From the NCBI GenBank assembly GCA_026929865.2, contig CM049413.1, forward strand, positions 16,709,501 to 16,773,500: a stretch of 64,000 nt of DNA, written 5' to 3'. Positions 52,949-64,000 of this stretch are shown here, piece by piece. Numbering within the stretch: the first letter of the stretch is position 1; each line of letters begins with the position of its first letter. The position numbers and the translations under genes were made by a program. Source of the DNA: Hyperoplus lanceolatus. Its lineage: Eukaryota; Chordata; Actinopteri; Uranoscopiformes; Ammodytidae. Under the pieces are notes generated by a model that worked only from the letters and a program-made list of their open reading frames with translations, ran no database searches and was not told the origin of the DNA.

Positions 52949-54141
52949 GGGGAGAACGGGGTAATCTGAGCCACTTTTTACATTTGCTCCCCTCTAAGGG
53001 AGCTAAAATGATTTATCACTCAAATTTACACATTTCCCATTAATTCAGGATGTTACCTAGAAATGGGCATTAGCAGAATCTTTACAAGATAAAGGGCAGT
53101 GAAAATATGATTGTTTAAAAAAAGTTGTCATGTGGCTCACTGATCCACTTACTTTTTCAACTCTGAAACTACCATAACAACACATATTGTAACAGTAAGA
53201 ATCCTGAAAGCTAGCCACACATTCCAGAACTAATGTCGGACTAGTAAAATAATGATGGGGTTTGGTCAATAAGCAAAGCAAATTTTCTAAACACTTGAAA
53301 GTAACTCTGAACAAAATCAAATACAACATATTATAATTCAAAAGGTTTAATAAGATTCAAATGAAAGATAGAACCAGTTAGATTAGAACACAGTCTGGGG
53401 GTCAGAACACAGGACCCTTAGAGCCAGCTAGTGTCTGGGGGTCAAAGCATAGGAAAATCAGAACCAGCGAGAACAGCCTGGGACTCAGAACACAGGAGAA
53501 GACCCAACTGGATTATAACATCAGCCTGTCATACTCTACAACTAGGCCTACTATACATTCCAGCCCTGAAGGTTACAGGGAAAGATGAGAAGGTGCTCTT
53601 TCCGTGTAGTTGCCCCAGTTCGTCTTCCTGGTGTATTTCCTTGGCATGATGGCTTTTCTACAATATGTATTACATTAAAATAAAACATATGTTATTTAAT
53701 ATTACATTACAATATGTTTAAGACTAAACTTAACTTGTAACTCATGGTGGGGGAAAGTGAGACAGTGGCTCACTTTCTCCCACAGCATTTGGCTCACTTT
53801 CCCCCACCACCACAATTTGAGAAAAAACTACCTCTCTTAGCATTTCAGGCTAATCTTCAGTTATCAGCATCACATGGTTTCTGTTGGTAGTTCATCAACA
53901 CGTATGATAGAAGTTTTTCTACGTAAATACATTTGCTTTGGCACAACAGTTGATTAAGTTGACAGCAAGAAAATTAACTTTTACATGTAAAATACCTATT
54001 TTGGTGAAAACTCTTTCAGGGCCATGGGGAAATGAGAGGGGCTTGAAAACATATATCTCACATGACCACAAATGTTTTCCATTGCCTAGATACAGGGGGT
54101 GGCTCACATTACCCGATGCCTCAGATTCCCCCGTTCTCCCC
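52949..54141. mobile_element. DNA element with GGGGAGAACGGGG inverted ends
   Basis: Left GGGGAGAACGGGGTAATCTG and right CCCCCGTTCTCCCC are inverted. Both continue with TGAGCCAC / GTGGCTCA words and CTCACTTTCTCCC repeats. It contains a short imperfect tandem of about 45 bp (53390-53510, word GTCAGAACACAGGA). No target duplication could be set. Confidence 0.65.
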
Positions 54142-56301
54142 ATATCAAACATTTTTAACATACACATTATCTTATTAATGAACTTCAAATTACTTTTCTC
54201 AACCCGTTTTTAAGTATCTTTAAAGTACTTTACAACACAAGCTTGAACGATTACCAGCAAGAAAGTAAAAAAAAAAAACTAAGAAAAAAGTGTTTTCTAT
54301 CATGTAGTAAGAGATCTTTATTACTGTATTTTTTAATTTATGAGACATTATTGAACCATAGGTTAATGGGCAAACAAACTGGATTTTTATTTGGCTGTAA
54401 AGTGAGTGTATCTGCAGTGCAGCGTGCTTCTGATGCAAGGTTATTCCCTCATGCTGACCCATATTCAATATTGATTATTTCAATAAGGTGCAGTAACTGC
54501 ATGCTACGATAAGACTGTCCTCTTTTCTCTTCATGCTGATAAGCTTGTTACTGAGTGACTAGCCAGGCCGGGCAAATGTTACAGATGTGTTAGAGTCATC
54601 ATTAAACAGTAAAGCCAAGAGAGAGAAAAGAATGTTTGGTCTGTGAGCTCTTCGGGGTGAAGGTCAAATTAACAAATATACACAGTACACTCCTCAAGTC
54701 TTTATTGGCTGAATTCTTACTCCTGTGTCATGTAATTGAAGTCACAAGATCTTCTAAATTGTTATCAAAGTGGTTTATCAGACTTGTTGTTCTAATGAAA
54801 GCTTTTACTAGTCCCATAAACACCATGACAGTCAGCTCACACATCCTCACAGGAGTGAGACTAACACGTCTGTATAATTATTAAAGTCTCTATCTTAAAA
54901 AGGCATGAACAACCTTCTGCCCTCTGCTCCAACTGAGGCAAAGACAGAGTGTAACTCAATAAGAACAAATTGTTATGTACAATGCAGTCAAGTCATGTGA
55001 CAATATGATATGCATAGTTATTCTTCAATGCCAATTCACAATTAAGATAAAAAATCAGATTATTTCAGATTGAATTCCATGGCCTTCTGGCTATAGGCAA
55101 CTCAATACAAAGAGGGACTGCGGTTGTATGAATGACCAGCATGCATCTGACTGAGAGCATTCTGTGTTGCATAAGAAAAGAAGATAAACAAACAGTGCGT
55201 GGACTTGTGCTAACATAATCCTCCCAGAGCCACATTCAGAGATCTCCATGTCTTTATCACCAGCGACAATTTTAGACACAGTAAACACAGAGAAGCACAT
55301 TGGGGGCCGATGACATTGTACCATGCGAAAGGCTGTGTAGTCCTACAGGCTTGGCCTTGGTGCTACCCAGGAGTAGCTTAAAATTGTATTCAACTACATT
55401 GGCAAACGTTTATGTTGTTGCTTTGCTGTCCTTATGATGTCAAAAACACTTGTGGAAATCCCACCAAATGTATTTTTCTGTATTTTGTTCATGGCAAGGG
55501 TCAACACATTCCAGTCAGCTGGCGCAGATAAAGTAGGGACGGCTTTGCCAAGGTGGAAACTGCACCTAACCGGCCTCATGTTTTGATTCCTGAAGGAAAA
55601 TATGTGAGGTCAGGATGGCAGGACATTAGCTGGTGGGTGAGACTGCTTTGTGTGTTAGATCAGAACTTAATATAAAGATATGAACTCAGCCAATTACCCA
55701 GTGACCAATCCATCCACACAGCTTGACTCAGTTACTATTATTGAATATAGTGAAAACTAAAACTACCCAAATCCTGGTTGTAGGCCTCTTCCTGGATGTA
55801 TTCAAGGGCAAGTCTGTGTCCTGTGAAAAATGAGTTGACGTCCTGTTGAACAGCAGGGTTTATATAAACAGTGGATACAGCTGTTTGGTTTATTCGGGTA
55901 GGCGTGCTGGAGCGGGTGTCATCTAATAAAACAGATATCATGAATGGTGGTTCGTAGTGGATGAGAGAAGAGGTGGCATCAGTATAAATGAGAAAGAGTG
56001 GACTAGGAGAGAGTGGGATTATGGACAAGAAATCGCAACAGAAGATTCCACAACACGACTGTAAATATGTTAAAGGAACTATCTGACAACTGAGATATAA
56101 ATTGTGAGATAGGGAGGGGCTCGGAGGTGGATTTTGTCACAATCAGACAGTAAGAGAGCTATAATTATTTCAAGTCTGCATGCAAAGCAAAGCTAACCTG
56201 CCCGTAACCACATATTAAACACACAGTTACATTGATATTCTCACCTAACGCCAAGCAATAAAGCAAATGTACTTATTTCCTAAAATGTTTAAACTATCTA
56301 T
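54142..56301. other. intergenic, no gene seen
   Basis: AT-rich, no exon or element ends recognised. Confidence 0.55.
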
Positions 56302-56879
56302 TTAACCTCCTGTTATGTTCCGGCTCAAACTGACCCGTTTCAAAGTTTGAAGATCTAGGAAAAATAGTTAAAATTATTTTTTCAGTATGAAACTTCTTCT
56401 GCTTGCCTTAATTATTGTAATCAACATATAATATGAAAATATTTCATCTCACACATTTGCAACCATTCCCTGCATGTTTATATCACATAGATACTGTTCG
56501 GGTCAATTTGACCCGGCAGTAAAACTGGAGCTAAAAGGGTGTCAGAAATGTAAGACTATTTCTTTCTTTACAACTGTGAGACATATTTCACCCAAATCTC
56601 ACACACGCACACACATGCACACGCCCACGAACGCACACACCCACACCCACACACACACAAACACACACACACAGTTGCAAGTGTTATGACTTTTGACGGG
56701 AACCATTTATGTTCCCTTGGGAAAACTCCACCCACATTCAGTGGACACTCAACAGGGGAGGGGCAAAACATATAAAATATTCTCTGCATGGGAGTCCGAC
56801 CAACATTACACAACATTTCTGACATTCATGTCAAAAAATTGTGAAATTCATCCCCAAATATGCATCAGGCAAACCTGTC

Positions 56880-57201
56880 ATATAATTAGAATATCATGGA
56901 AACTGAATTGGAATTGAGGCAAGAAGTCATGCAAAATGGACCCAAACCAAGTATTGAGTACACATGCATGATTATACTTTATAGAGGGCTGATATTTCTG
57001 TATTAAAAATCCCTTTTTTTATTGATTTCATGTAATATTAACATTTTCTGAGATTTTAAATCTAAATTATAACAAATAAAGGCTTTGAATATCTCACCTT
57101 TCATGTAATGGGTCTATTTACTATATTAGTTTCACCTTTTGAGTCAAATTACTGAAATAAATGAACTTTTGCACGATATTCTAATTTTTCGAGTTTCACC
57201 T
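56880..57201 (-). mobile_element. repeat fragment nested in the piggyBac-like element
   Basis: On the minus strand it reads AGGTGAAACTCGAAAAATTA then GAATATCGTGCAAAAGTTCA, a sequence widespread in fish genomes as part of a DNA transposon; the other end again has TTAGAATATC. Family not assigned. Confidence 0.5.
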
Positions 57202-57512
57202 TAAAGACAGTGCCAGGGCCCACTAGGATGGCAGTGACTCGTGTGACTGACATCAAGTCAGCTTTTGAGCTGGTCATGCCAGATTCAATATAGAAAATCA
57301 TTCTAGAAATTACTAATCTAGAAGGGAGGTGTGTTTTTGGGGAAAAGTGGAAGGAGCTGGATAAAACACATTTAGATGCGTATTTGGGGCTCCTCATCCT
57401 GGCTGGGGTCAAAGGATGAATCGACAGCCAGTCTGTGGGATGCAGAGACAGGCAGGGCTATATTTCAAGCCACATTGTCTCTGGAGAATTTTCACATTTT
57501 CTCCAGTGTTTC
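57189..57512 (+). pseudogene. piggyBac (PGBD-like) transposase fragment
   Basis: Reads AFELVMPDSI, an in-frame stop, then KIILEITNLEGR, W-containing linker and LDAYLGLLILAGV; after a one-base shift it continues ASLWDAETGRAIFQATL. This order fits the DDE_Tnp_1_7 N-terminal half (FELFF - IVxETN - LKAFLGLLILMGV - LW). The stop, frameshift and missing catalytic half make it dead. Confidence 0.75.
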
Positions 57513-57788
57513 AAAAGTAATAAAGTGGTGAAACATTACAAAAATAGTTTGAACATGTATTTTTTTAATGAAAAACGAGTGAATTATCCTTATTGAACCA
57601 TTACCTGTTAGAGGTAAGGAACACTAAATTGCACTAAATATTGATAGAATAGTTTATAATGGAGTTGGTAATGACATGTTCACACTGCTTGTTAGGATTT
57701 TTTTTTGGTTTAGGACATCTTTTGGAGATTTAAACATGCCCGGAACACCATTGCTGTTCCTGACAAATGAACATAACAGGAGGGTTAA

Positions 57789-58918
57789 AAAAAACCTGTG
57801 GGTTATACATAGGTCCTTGACACTACTGCATGGCTGTGTGTGCATGACGTTCAGTATGTTTTGACTGGCTGATTGTCCTCAAAAGTTACAGATTCCAGAA
57901 CACGGCTAATCAACACCAGTGCCTGCTAAGCCCCATTGCACTGGTCCAAGGAGATAATACTGTGTATATATAAATGATTGACAGTTTGTTTTGTTCTGGC
58001 ACAAAATTGGGGCAATACGTTACCATGTTGCTTCCTTCGCCCCTTGAGTTGTTGTTGAATAATTAATTGGTGGCCCAGATAGCTCAGTGGTTAATGATTC
58101 CTTATTAACCTTATAAAGAGGATAAACAAACAGCATATACTCTGTTGAGCAGGCAATATAATCCAACAATAACAATACCGCTGCTGTAAAACCAAAGGTC
58201 ACGCCTAAACTACATGATGAACAAAGTAATTTCAGGACAACGTCAATACAAGTTAATGTTATACAAAGCTATAGCTATAAAGTGAAAAGTTAATTGTGAT
58301 AATTATATTTACAAGGGTCAACAATGTTTGTCTATAAAGATTCCCATTGAGTTTGTCCTGCTCATTTGTTATACATCAAAGACGAACAGTTGTGTTACAT
58401 ACAATAAGAAGTTTGTTAAAGTGAAGATAATGTTTACTGTCTATGTCCTTTTTTGTATTTATGTTTGACAATGCATAAGCTTTGTCTGTAAAATCTGAAT
58501 TTTCAAGTTACTCATTACAATAGCTGTCAGAAAAAATGACATTAAATAATAGTAGGCAACAGTTTTTTTCTGTCTGAAATGCAGTGCAGTAGATTTTTTT
58601 ATTAAAATAAAATGGAAATAGCTCTACTCCTATAAAGTAGGCCTTAGTAGCCTACATCGAATGAGTATCTGAGCAGAGTACATTCCATCACTGGGAAATT
58701 AAGAAAAATCTGATGGATAGGCTAGTTGTTGAACAGAATTTGATGCAAAATATATTAATTAAACATAATTAGATTGTTTGAATTCATAGAATGTAATTTT
58801 GTTTTCACTTTTTTCAACCTAACAGAGCCTACCTTTTTATGTACTATTTATAAACTATTTGATTCCTACTAAGCCTAGCTGTCAAAATAAAACAAACAGC
58901 CACGACAAAGACAGAGCT

Positions 58919-58920
<2 letters not shown>
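57789..58920. other. intergenic, no gene seen
   Basis: AT-rich. A short tRNA-like word GATAGCTCAGTGGTTAA (58078-58094) is the only resemblance to a SINE; no B box follows. Confidence 0.5.

Positions 58921-59010
<90 letters not shown>
58921..59010. repeat. (GT)n microsatellite
   Basis: About 45 uninterrupted GT units at the edge of a GC-rich block. Confidence 0.97.
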
Positions 59011-59012
<2 letters not shown>

Positions 59013-59019
59013 CGTCTCC

Positions 59020-59275
59020 ATTTCAATATGCAGCCCTTGAACGCCTCGCGGGCTGAATGGACACAGGGCTGTAATGATGATCCAGTAGTTTTCGGGATGG
59101 AAGCAGCTGCTGTGGGCGGCGCGGGGCGGGGCGGGACCCGGGACGAGGAAGACGAGTGCGACGTGACTGCCTCAATTGTTGTTTGTTGTTGTGAGCGGAT
59201 GTAAACGTGGTTCTTGTTCATCCTCGTTACGTGGGAGGGCCACACCTTCCGGGAATTTTCCAATAAGCTATAGCC
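59020..59275. promoter_or_regulatory. GC-rich block, possible CpG promoter
   Basis: Contains clustered Sp1-type GGGCGGGGC boxes (59115-59140), ACGTGAC/ACGTGG words and GGGAATTTTCC (59252-59262), an NF-kB-type site. It could serve a minus-strand first exon (human NDRG1 is followed by ST3GAL1 on the same strand) or the plus-strand gene at 60.5 kb. No transcript start can be proven. Confidence 0.35.
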
Positions 59276-59589
59276 TTTCTTTATAGGTCCATGGCTATAG
59301 CCTACTTACTCAGGGCATTACGGTGTAAGTAGGCCTATAGCTTACATGAGTCGATGTCTGGAGAATTGTATCAACTACTGTACCTTTAAGAAATATCAAC
59401 CCAACTTTCCAGTAGTTTCTCCTAAAGGCAGCCAGTGTAGGCATATGCAACACACTCTCACTCCCAGCTCGTCAAATACAGACGTTTTGCAGGGGCCTTC
59501 GGCGTATGCTGCTGACGCAAAAAGTACCCTTTTGCGTCTTCATTGGACGCACAGGACTCACAGGATTTTCAACTCGTTACAATGTATCC

Positions 59590-59737
59590 AAAACAGTCTT
59601 ATCTGACGCGCTGGGACAGTCCACCGCGTTGTTATCTGACGCGCTGGGACAGTCCATTGACTTCACTGTTAACCCGATGGCGGCACGACGAGACGCGCTA
59701 AGCTTTCATCCCATTGGCTGGGACAGTCCATTCACTT

Positions 59738-59813
<76 letters not shown>

Positions 59814-59960
59814 CCCTCATCGCTCCGTGTGTGTTTATTAAGCAATCCGCAGGAGAAAAAATACGGACGCTATGAGCATTCATCCCATTGGCTAACGGAC
59901 GAACCGATGGCTGCACATAGAGACTACTTAAAGCATTCATCCCATTGGCTAAAGGAGCAC
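59590..59960. repeat. local tandem duplications with CCAAT motifs
   Basis: A 25-bp unit containing CTGACGCGCTGGGACAGTCC occurs at 59599-59623 and 59632-59656, with a partial third copy near 59717. GCATTCATCCCATTGGCTAA occurs at 59876-59895 and 59933-59952, with a variant at 59703-59722. ATTGG (CCAAT on minus) is thus repeated at least three times. Confidence 0.8.
59739..59811. repeat. (CA)n microsatellite
   Basis: About 36 CA units inside the duplicated region. Confidence 0.96.
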
Positions 59961-60119
59961 CTGAAATCATGAAGTATTCTCACTGTCAGTGTTTACATTA
60001 AACGTGTTTCTAATTACATTTCTAGCGAGAAATATACCTTTTACTTGCATAATCTTCAGTCAGTGAATGTGTCTGATCTTTAGTTTGATAGTTATTAGGA
60101 ATATTTTATGGTCTCGCTT

Positions 60120-60499
60120 GCCCATTCGCTTGCCACACGTTTCAATGACGTCAGGTTGCTAGGGACGCTGCTATCGCTAAACAAGCAGCTCACATGTTTT
60201 CCGCTGTTGTGTTAATAAACTGTTACTTTATGTAACTTTTAATGATATCATCTTATTAGAAACACATGTATCTGAGTGCAAGGGTGACGTGTTGTTTAGA
60301 TTGCTGATAGGTTAGCCTGCTGCATCCACATCCTTCTAAACAGTTGTTAGCATTAGCCTAGCCCGGCCGAACAGGAAATGGTAACAGCGAGGAAGGAAGA
60401 AGAAACCTGCTCGCCGAGTCAAGAGCTCACGCCTGTTTGCATAGCTGGAGGACCACCAACCATGCTACCAACAGGGGGCGACCATGGGGGCGACCATTG
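60120..60499 (+). promoter_or_regulatory. candidate promoter/5'UTR of the 60.5-kb gene
   Basis: A perfect CRE palindrome TGACGTCA (60146-60153) is followed by GGTTGCTAGGGACGC, loosely like an RFX X-box. CCAACAGGGGGCGAC (60468-60482), just before the ATG, resembles the CTCF core. No TATA box at a fitting distance is obvious. Inference from motifs only. Confidence 0.4.
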
Positions 60500-62825
60500 A
60501 TGTCAATGTCAACATTACAGCAAACAAAGAAAAAGATTAGTATCTTTCGATCTGGTAAGTTGAGCATGCGTCAGATGCTGTTTTAATTTATTAATATCTT
60601 TGTTTGAAAGGGGTTTTATAAGATTGTCCATTGATGTTGTCATGCTATGTATATTTATGTAGCTGTAAAATAGAAAGCAACTAATGTTAGACTTAGTTAA
60701 AACGTAGGATAACGTCAACAAGTTCAACTATAGCCTTTTACTTGATAGCTAACGTTAGCTGAAAGGCTATATTTTTTTTAAATTTTATTTAAACATTGTT
60801 GTGTACAAAGTCAGTTAGAAATACATATACTGAAGGTTGATATAACCTAAACAGCATCTTCGTAAATGGTCATTAGTTGTTAAAAACAATTATATATCTT
60901 GTCAGAGGACGATAAAAAGCATAATATATAATAATATGAAAGTATGAGCCTTAGGACAACATAGTTTTAATAATCTGTTTACATTATCTAAAAGGCTATC
61001 CCTTACAGGAGCATAAGGTGCATATAAAGGTAATTAGGCAACTTCAAAGGAAGGAGAAATACTTTCAAGCATATACATTTAAACAAAAATTAAACACATA
61101 TATCCACATGCAAATGTAATTATAGTAAAATAGGGAAATAATAAAAATCTAAGCAACATTAGATCATTTTTACAGGTTCATTTTCATTGAGCACTTCTTT
61201 TAATCACCGTCTAGTCTATTATCTGAACGAGCCCCACGCGAATTGGACGGAAATCACATTTGAAAAAACATAATACATATTGATGTCAGTGAGGTTGTAA
61301 TGTGTTCATTCGAGCAGGTTAAGAGCAAAGGATCTCTTCCTCTACTTAAATTTAAGCTGGTTTTAAAGGAGAAATAAAATACCTGATTTAATCGAACTTA
61401 GAGACGACTTTTTACTGTGATAAGTGCTCAAGTGTGAATTTCAGGACACTTTGGGACTTTTGCTCCAGCCAGTGCAGGCTGAATGGAATAACATAGGTGT
61501 GATTCTACCTACTAAAATTCAATATAGTAAATAAAAATTATTTCTTAGTGTAAAGGCAATTAAACTATTTTCTGTACCTATAACCATGCCTGAATTCCGT
61601 TATTTAGGACTCAGATTGTTTGTGTATTTTTGTAGCTTGGCATAAAACTTAGAGCAAAGACAATAGTTTTTTTCTTACCGATACTGACCATACGATTTCA
61701 AAACACATCATAGTTGTAACAAGTGTCAATCATTAGCTGCATTCAATCAAAAACTGGTCTATATTAGAACTGTGTTAAAATATCAGTTGCTGAGGTGTAG
61801 ATGGATTGACTAGTTTGAGTTCCTGTAATTGACAGATGATGGTGTGGAACATGACTACCCTGGTCCTAGTCCACGGGTGCCAAGGAAAAGGAATGGTGCG
61901 TAAATGTGTAGAAATACAAACATTTGTCTACTACTTTTATTGATGTATTGAAGTCTGTTTTTACATCTAAAATTGGCTGTGACCTTTTAAGTTTGCATCA
62001 TGTGTCAAATGTATAACAGTTACACTGTTAGAAAAACTGAGACGATTTAATTTGTGGATTCAATATTTAATGAATTAACTTTCCTTTTCAGAATGTGAAC
62101 ACGTGACAGGGAGAAAGGGTTTTACCCTGTGAAGAGAGTAGCCAAGAGCAAAGTTATTAAGGTAAACAATCCCACTCAAACATCCCCCCACATATATTTG
62201 TCAAAAAGAGGCATGCTTGAGCTAGTTTTGATATGATTGTGCCGATAGATTTAGATTTTAATTGCACGTTCAAGGTATTCGGTGTGAGCCAGGCAAATGT
62301 TTATACATGAACAACAACATTTTGTAAAGAGTCTGTGCTGAAAAAAAGCCCAGTGTTTTTACGTAGCTAAGGCTCTGTAAACGGGCATCTAAACAAAGGG
62401 ATTGGGTCAAAGTCTGCTAACATTTATCTAACCATTCAGCTACGGACGGTGTCAGTGATAGCAGTAACAACTATGCTATTGAACAGGTATTAGGCCCGGA
62501 ACACACATCCTGCATCTACCTTTTTTTTAGTAACAGATTAGAGCGGCCACACTGCACACTGAAGGTGCCCATACGATTGCCCCTAGTCAAGGGTTTCTTG
62601 TTGTTTCGGTGATCAATTAAAATAACAAGCATAATCTGGGATCGCTGACTCCACTTTTTGTAGTGCTTAACAGTTGATGGGGCTGTATTTTGTAACTGTT
62701 GTAAAATATTCAATTCAATGCAATGGGCTACATTTTATGCCATCCAGATAATCGTAACTCAAACAGTTCTCTATTTTTCAGGGACAGAAGATGAAGCAAG
62801 TGCAGTGGGAGCCATGCAAGCTCTG
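60500..62825 (+). CDS. unidentified gene, 5' exons (chromodomain-like start)
   Basis: Not recognised. Four in-phase exons can be drawn: 60500-60554, 61836-61899, 62110-62161 and 62782-62825, running on beyond the last donor. Translation: MSMSTLQQTKKKISIFRS, then DDGVEHDYPGPSPRVPRKRN, then EKGFYPVKRVAKSKVIK, then GQKMKQVQWEPCKL. The FYPVKRVAKSKV...VQWEPC pattern looks like the first strands of a chromodomain (compare YxVEKIL...YLVKWKG), and the last codon (TG plus one base) may give a PCxxC cysteine. The frame stays open only if exon 2 uses donor GGTGC|gtaaat and exon 3 acceptor gtgacag; the stronger sites at 61895 and 62092 bring a stop. The C-terminal part is outside the window or was not found. 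Confidence 0.45.
60555..61835 (+). other. intron of the unidentified gene
   Basis: AT-rich; no exon, repeat end or motif stands out. Confidence 0.4.
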
Positions 62826-62995
62826 GTATGTATGGCCTGTCATGTGTAGCATGTCACCAGCAAACAAGTGCATGCCATTTACAGATTACAGGTACATTTT
62901 AAAGCTTAAAGTAGTTTATAACTGCTAAAAAGGTGCTCAATATGTGGTCACTAATACATGTCATTATACACGTCAAACATTTGCTGTGTCCGAAA

Positions 62996-63607
62996 TAGGG
63001 ATTTTAAATGACTCATTATTTGTGAGTCGACTTGTTGGAGGCATGAATCGACAAATCGATCTATTTACTGTGCCAAACAAAAAAAGTGTGCCTATTTTTT
63101 TGCGGCAGCACCACGTAGTTGTGGTGCTGATAAACTGCGCTTTCCTTAAAACAACACTGCTGCCGCTGTGTGTTCAGACTTCAGAATTTGCATCAAAGCC
63201 TTTTTGATAATAAAAATTATATGCTTTAACTAAACGCTGTCCATGAGTCGGAGGTGAATGTAACTTATTTGGCTGAAAACAGAAACTAACGGAGGGAGGC
63301 GACTCTCTGTACAGTCCCTTAATTCGCACAGTCAGTTTGCTGGCTTTGTGTATTCGGGCTCCAGACATACAAACAGATCGCGGAAGCCGTGCCCCTAGAC
63401 AACTATAACGGGCAGAATATCCCCGACTATAATTGTAGCCGTCAAACCAAAGAGTTTTTCTGCATGGCGGCTCACTCACTCACACTGGCGAGGTCTCCCG
63501 GTGATTTGGTGACCGTCACAGCGTTCCACTCGCTGCTTTGCTCGGGCGGACGCTTTTTGGGAATGTGATTTAACGTATCGAGAATCGTCACATTGTTCAC
63601 ATCCCTA
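62996..63607. mobile_element. hAT element (TIR TAGGGAT)
   Basis: Starts TAGGGATTTTAAATGACTC and ends CACATCCCTA. The exact 8-bp duplication GTCCGAAA flanks it (62988-62995, 63608-63615). Inner words ATCGACAAATCGATC and GTATCGAGAATCG are typical of this end type in fish. No transposase frame in 612 bp. Confidence 0.85.
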
Positions 63608-63615
63608 GTCCGAAA

Positions 63616-64000
63616 TCAGGTTCTTTCTTAAGTACACTTACATAGAGTACTTATAGGCTCAGTGCACTCAAAATTTCAAATACATTATTGTAGTGGAAAA
63701 AAAGTATTATGAATTTGCGGCAGAGCCCCAGAACAGGCTTCTAGGTATAAAAAGTGTAGCCAGTATTTGTATTCTCCAGATGATCGCCACACAATTTTTA
63801 TTTCAACATTTTTGTAGGCCACCACAATTCAGCCATTTGAAAAAACATTGTTAAGCTTTATTATATACTTCCCTGAGGAAAATATAATATATAATATAAA
63901 TGATGTTTCAAAGTATTTTTTCTCAAATAGTAAAGTCTCAAGAAATGACTGAGGGAGCAGAACCTTAACTGAAAAAATGTCCAAAATGTGTAAGAGTTTA
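63616..64000. other. right edge, no feature seen
   Basis: AT-rich; no exon continuing the 60.5-kb gene was recognised. Confidence 0.5.

Larger units (their letters stand above)
56306..57784 (+). mobile_element. piggyBac-like element remnant
   Basis: TTAA at both borders (56302-56305, 57785-57788) and inverted ends CCTCCTGTTATGTTC / GAACATAACAGGAGG. Subterminal GGTCAATTTGACCC is also present. It contains a piggyBac-type transposase fragment (57189-57512), a (CA)-rich patch (56600-56672) and another repeat near 56880-57201. Confidence 0.8.

Noticed and set aside
58078-58094. tRNA-like A-box word GATAGCTCAGTGGTTAA
   Set aside because: No B box or cloverleaf follows, so neither a tRNA gene nor a definable SINE.
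58844-59263. 139-codon minus-strand open frame through the GC-rich block
   Set aside because: Its second half is a His-Thr translation of the CA repeat. The first half shows no domain; a first exon there is possible but unsupported.

Overview
The window is teleost (probably percomorph) nuclear DNA. Evidence: vertebrate multi-exon genes with GT-AG introns, long CA/GT/CT microsatellites, many small hAT/Tol2-like and TTAA-type transposons with intact target-site duplications, tRNA-derived SINEs, and the conserved vertebrate gene order SLA - CCN4 (WISP1) - NDRG1, which in human lies on 8q24.

Layout. (1) 1-4 kb, minus strand: sla (Src-like adaptor), seven coding exons with the 3' end cut off by the window edge. 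(2) 4-25.8 kb: no recognised gene. It holds a hAT-type element built from a palindromic minisatellite (6.2-7.4 kb), a repeat-poor stretch with possible conserved noncoding DNA (9.5-15 kb), and a transposon cluster (19.8-25.6 kb) of two hAT elements and two other inverted-repeat elements. (3) 25.8-32.8 kb, plus strand: ccn4, complete in five coding exons (361 aa), with a GC-rich promoter carrying a CRE-like site. (4) 32.8-46.5 kb, minus strand: ndrg1, complete, tail-to-tail with ccn4. Two TATA promoters (about 46.4 and 39.5 kb) give two alternative N-termini (386 and 374 aa). (5) 46.6-59 kb: no recognised gene; Tol2-like, hAT, piggyBac and TTAA elements, a SINE and microsatellites. (6) 59-60.5 kb: GC-rich DNA, local tandem duplications with CCAAT motifs, and the start of an unidentified plus-strand gene (60.5-62.8 kb and beyond) whose reading frame stays open only with particular splice sites. 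It is followed by another hAT insertion.

The three recognised genes act separately: sla is an intracellular adaptor that damps immune-receptor signalling, ccn4 a secreted Wnt-responsive matricellular protein, and ndrg1 a cytoplasmic stress/differentiation protein with an inactive alpha/beta-hydrolase fold. Their adjacency is ancestral vertebrate synteny, not an operon. All exon borders were set by hand from splice consensus, reading phase and remembered family similarity; no alignment or RNA data were available.
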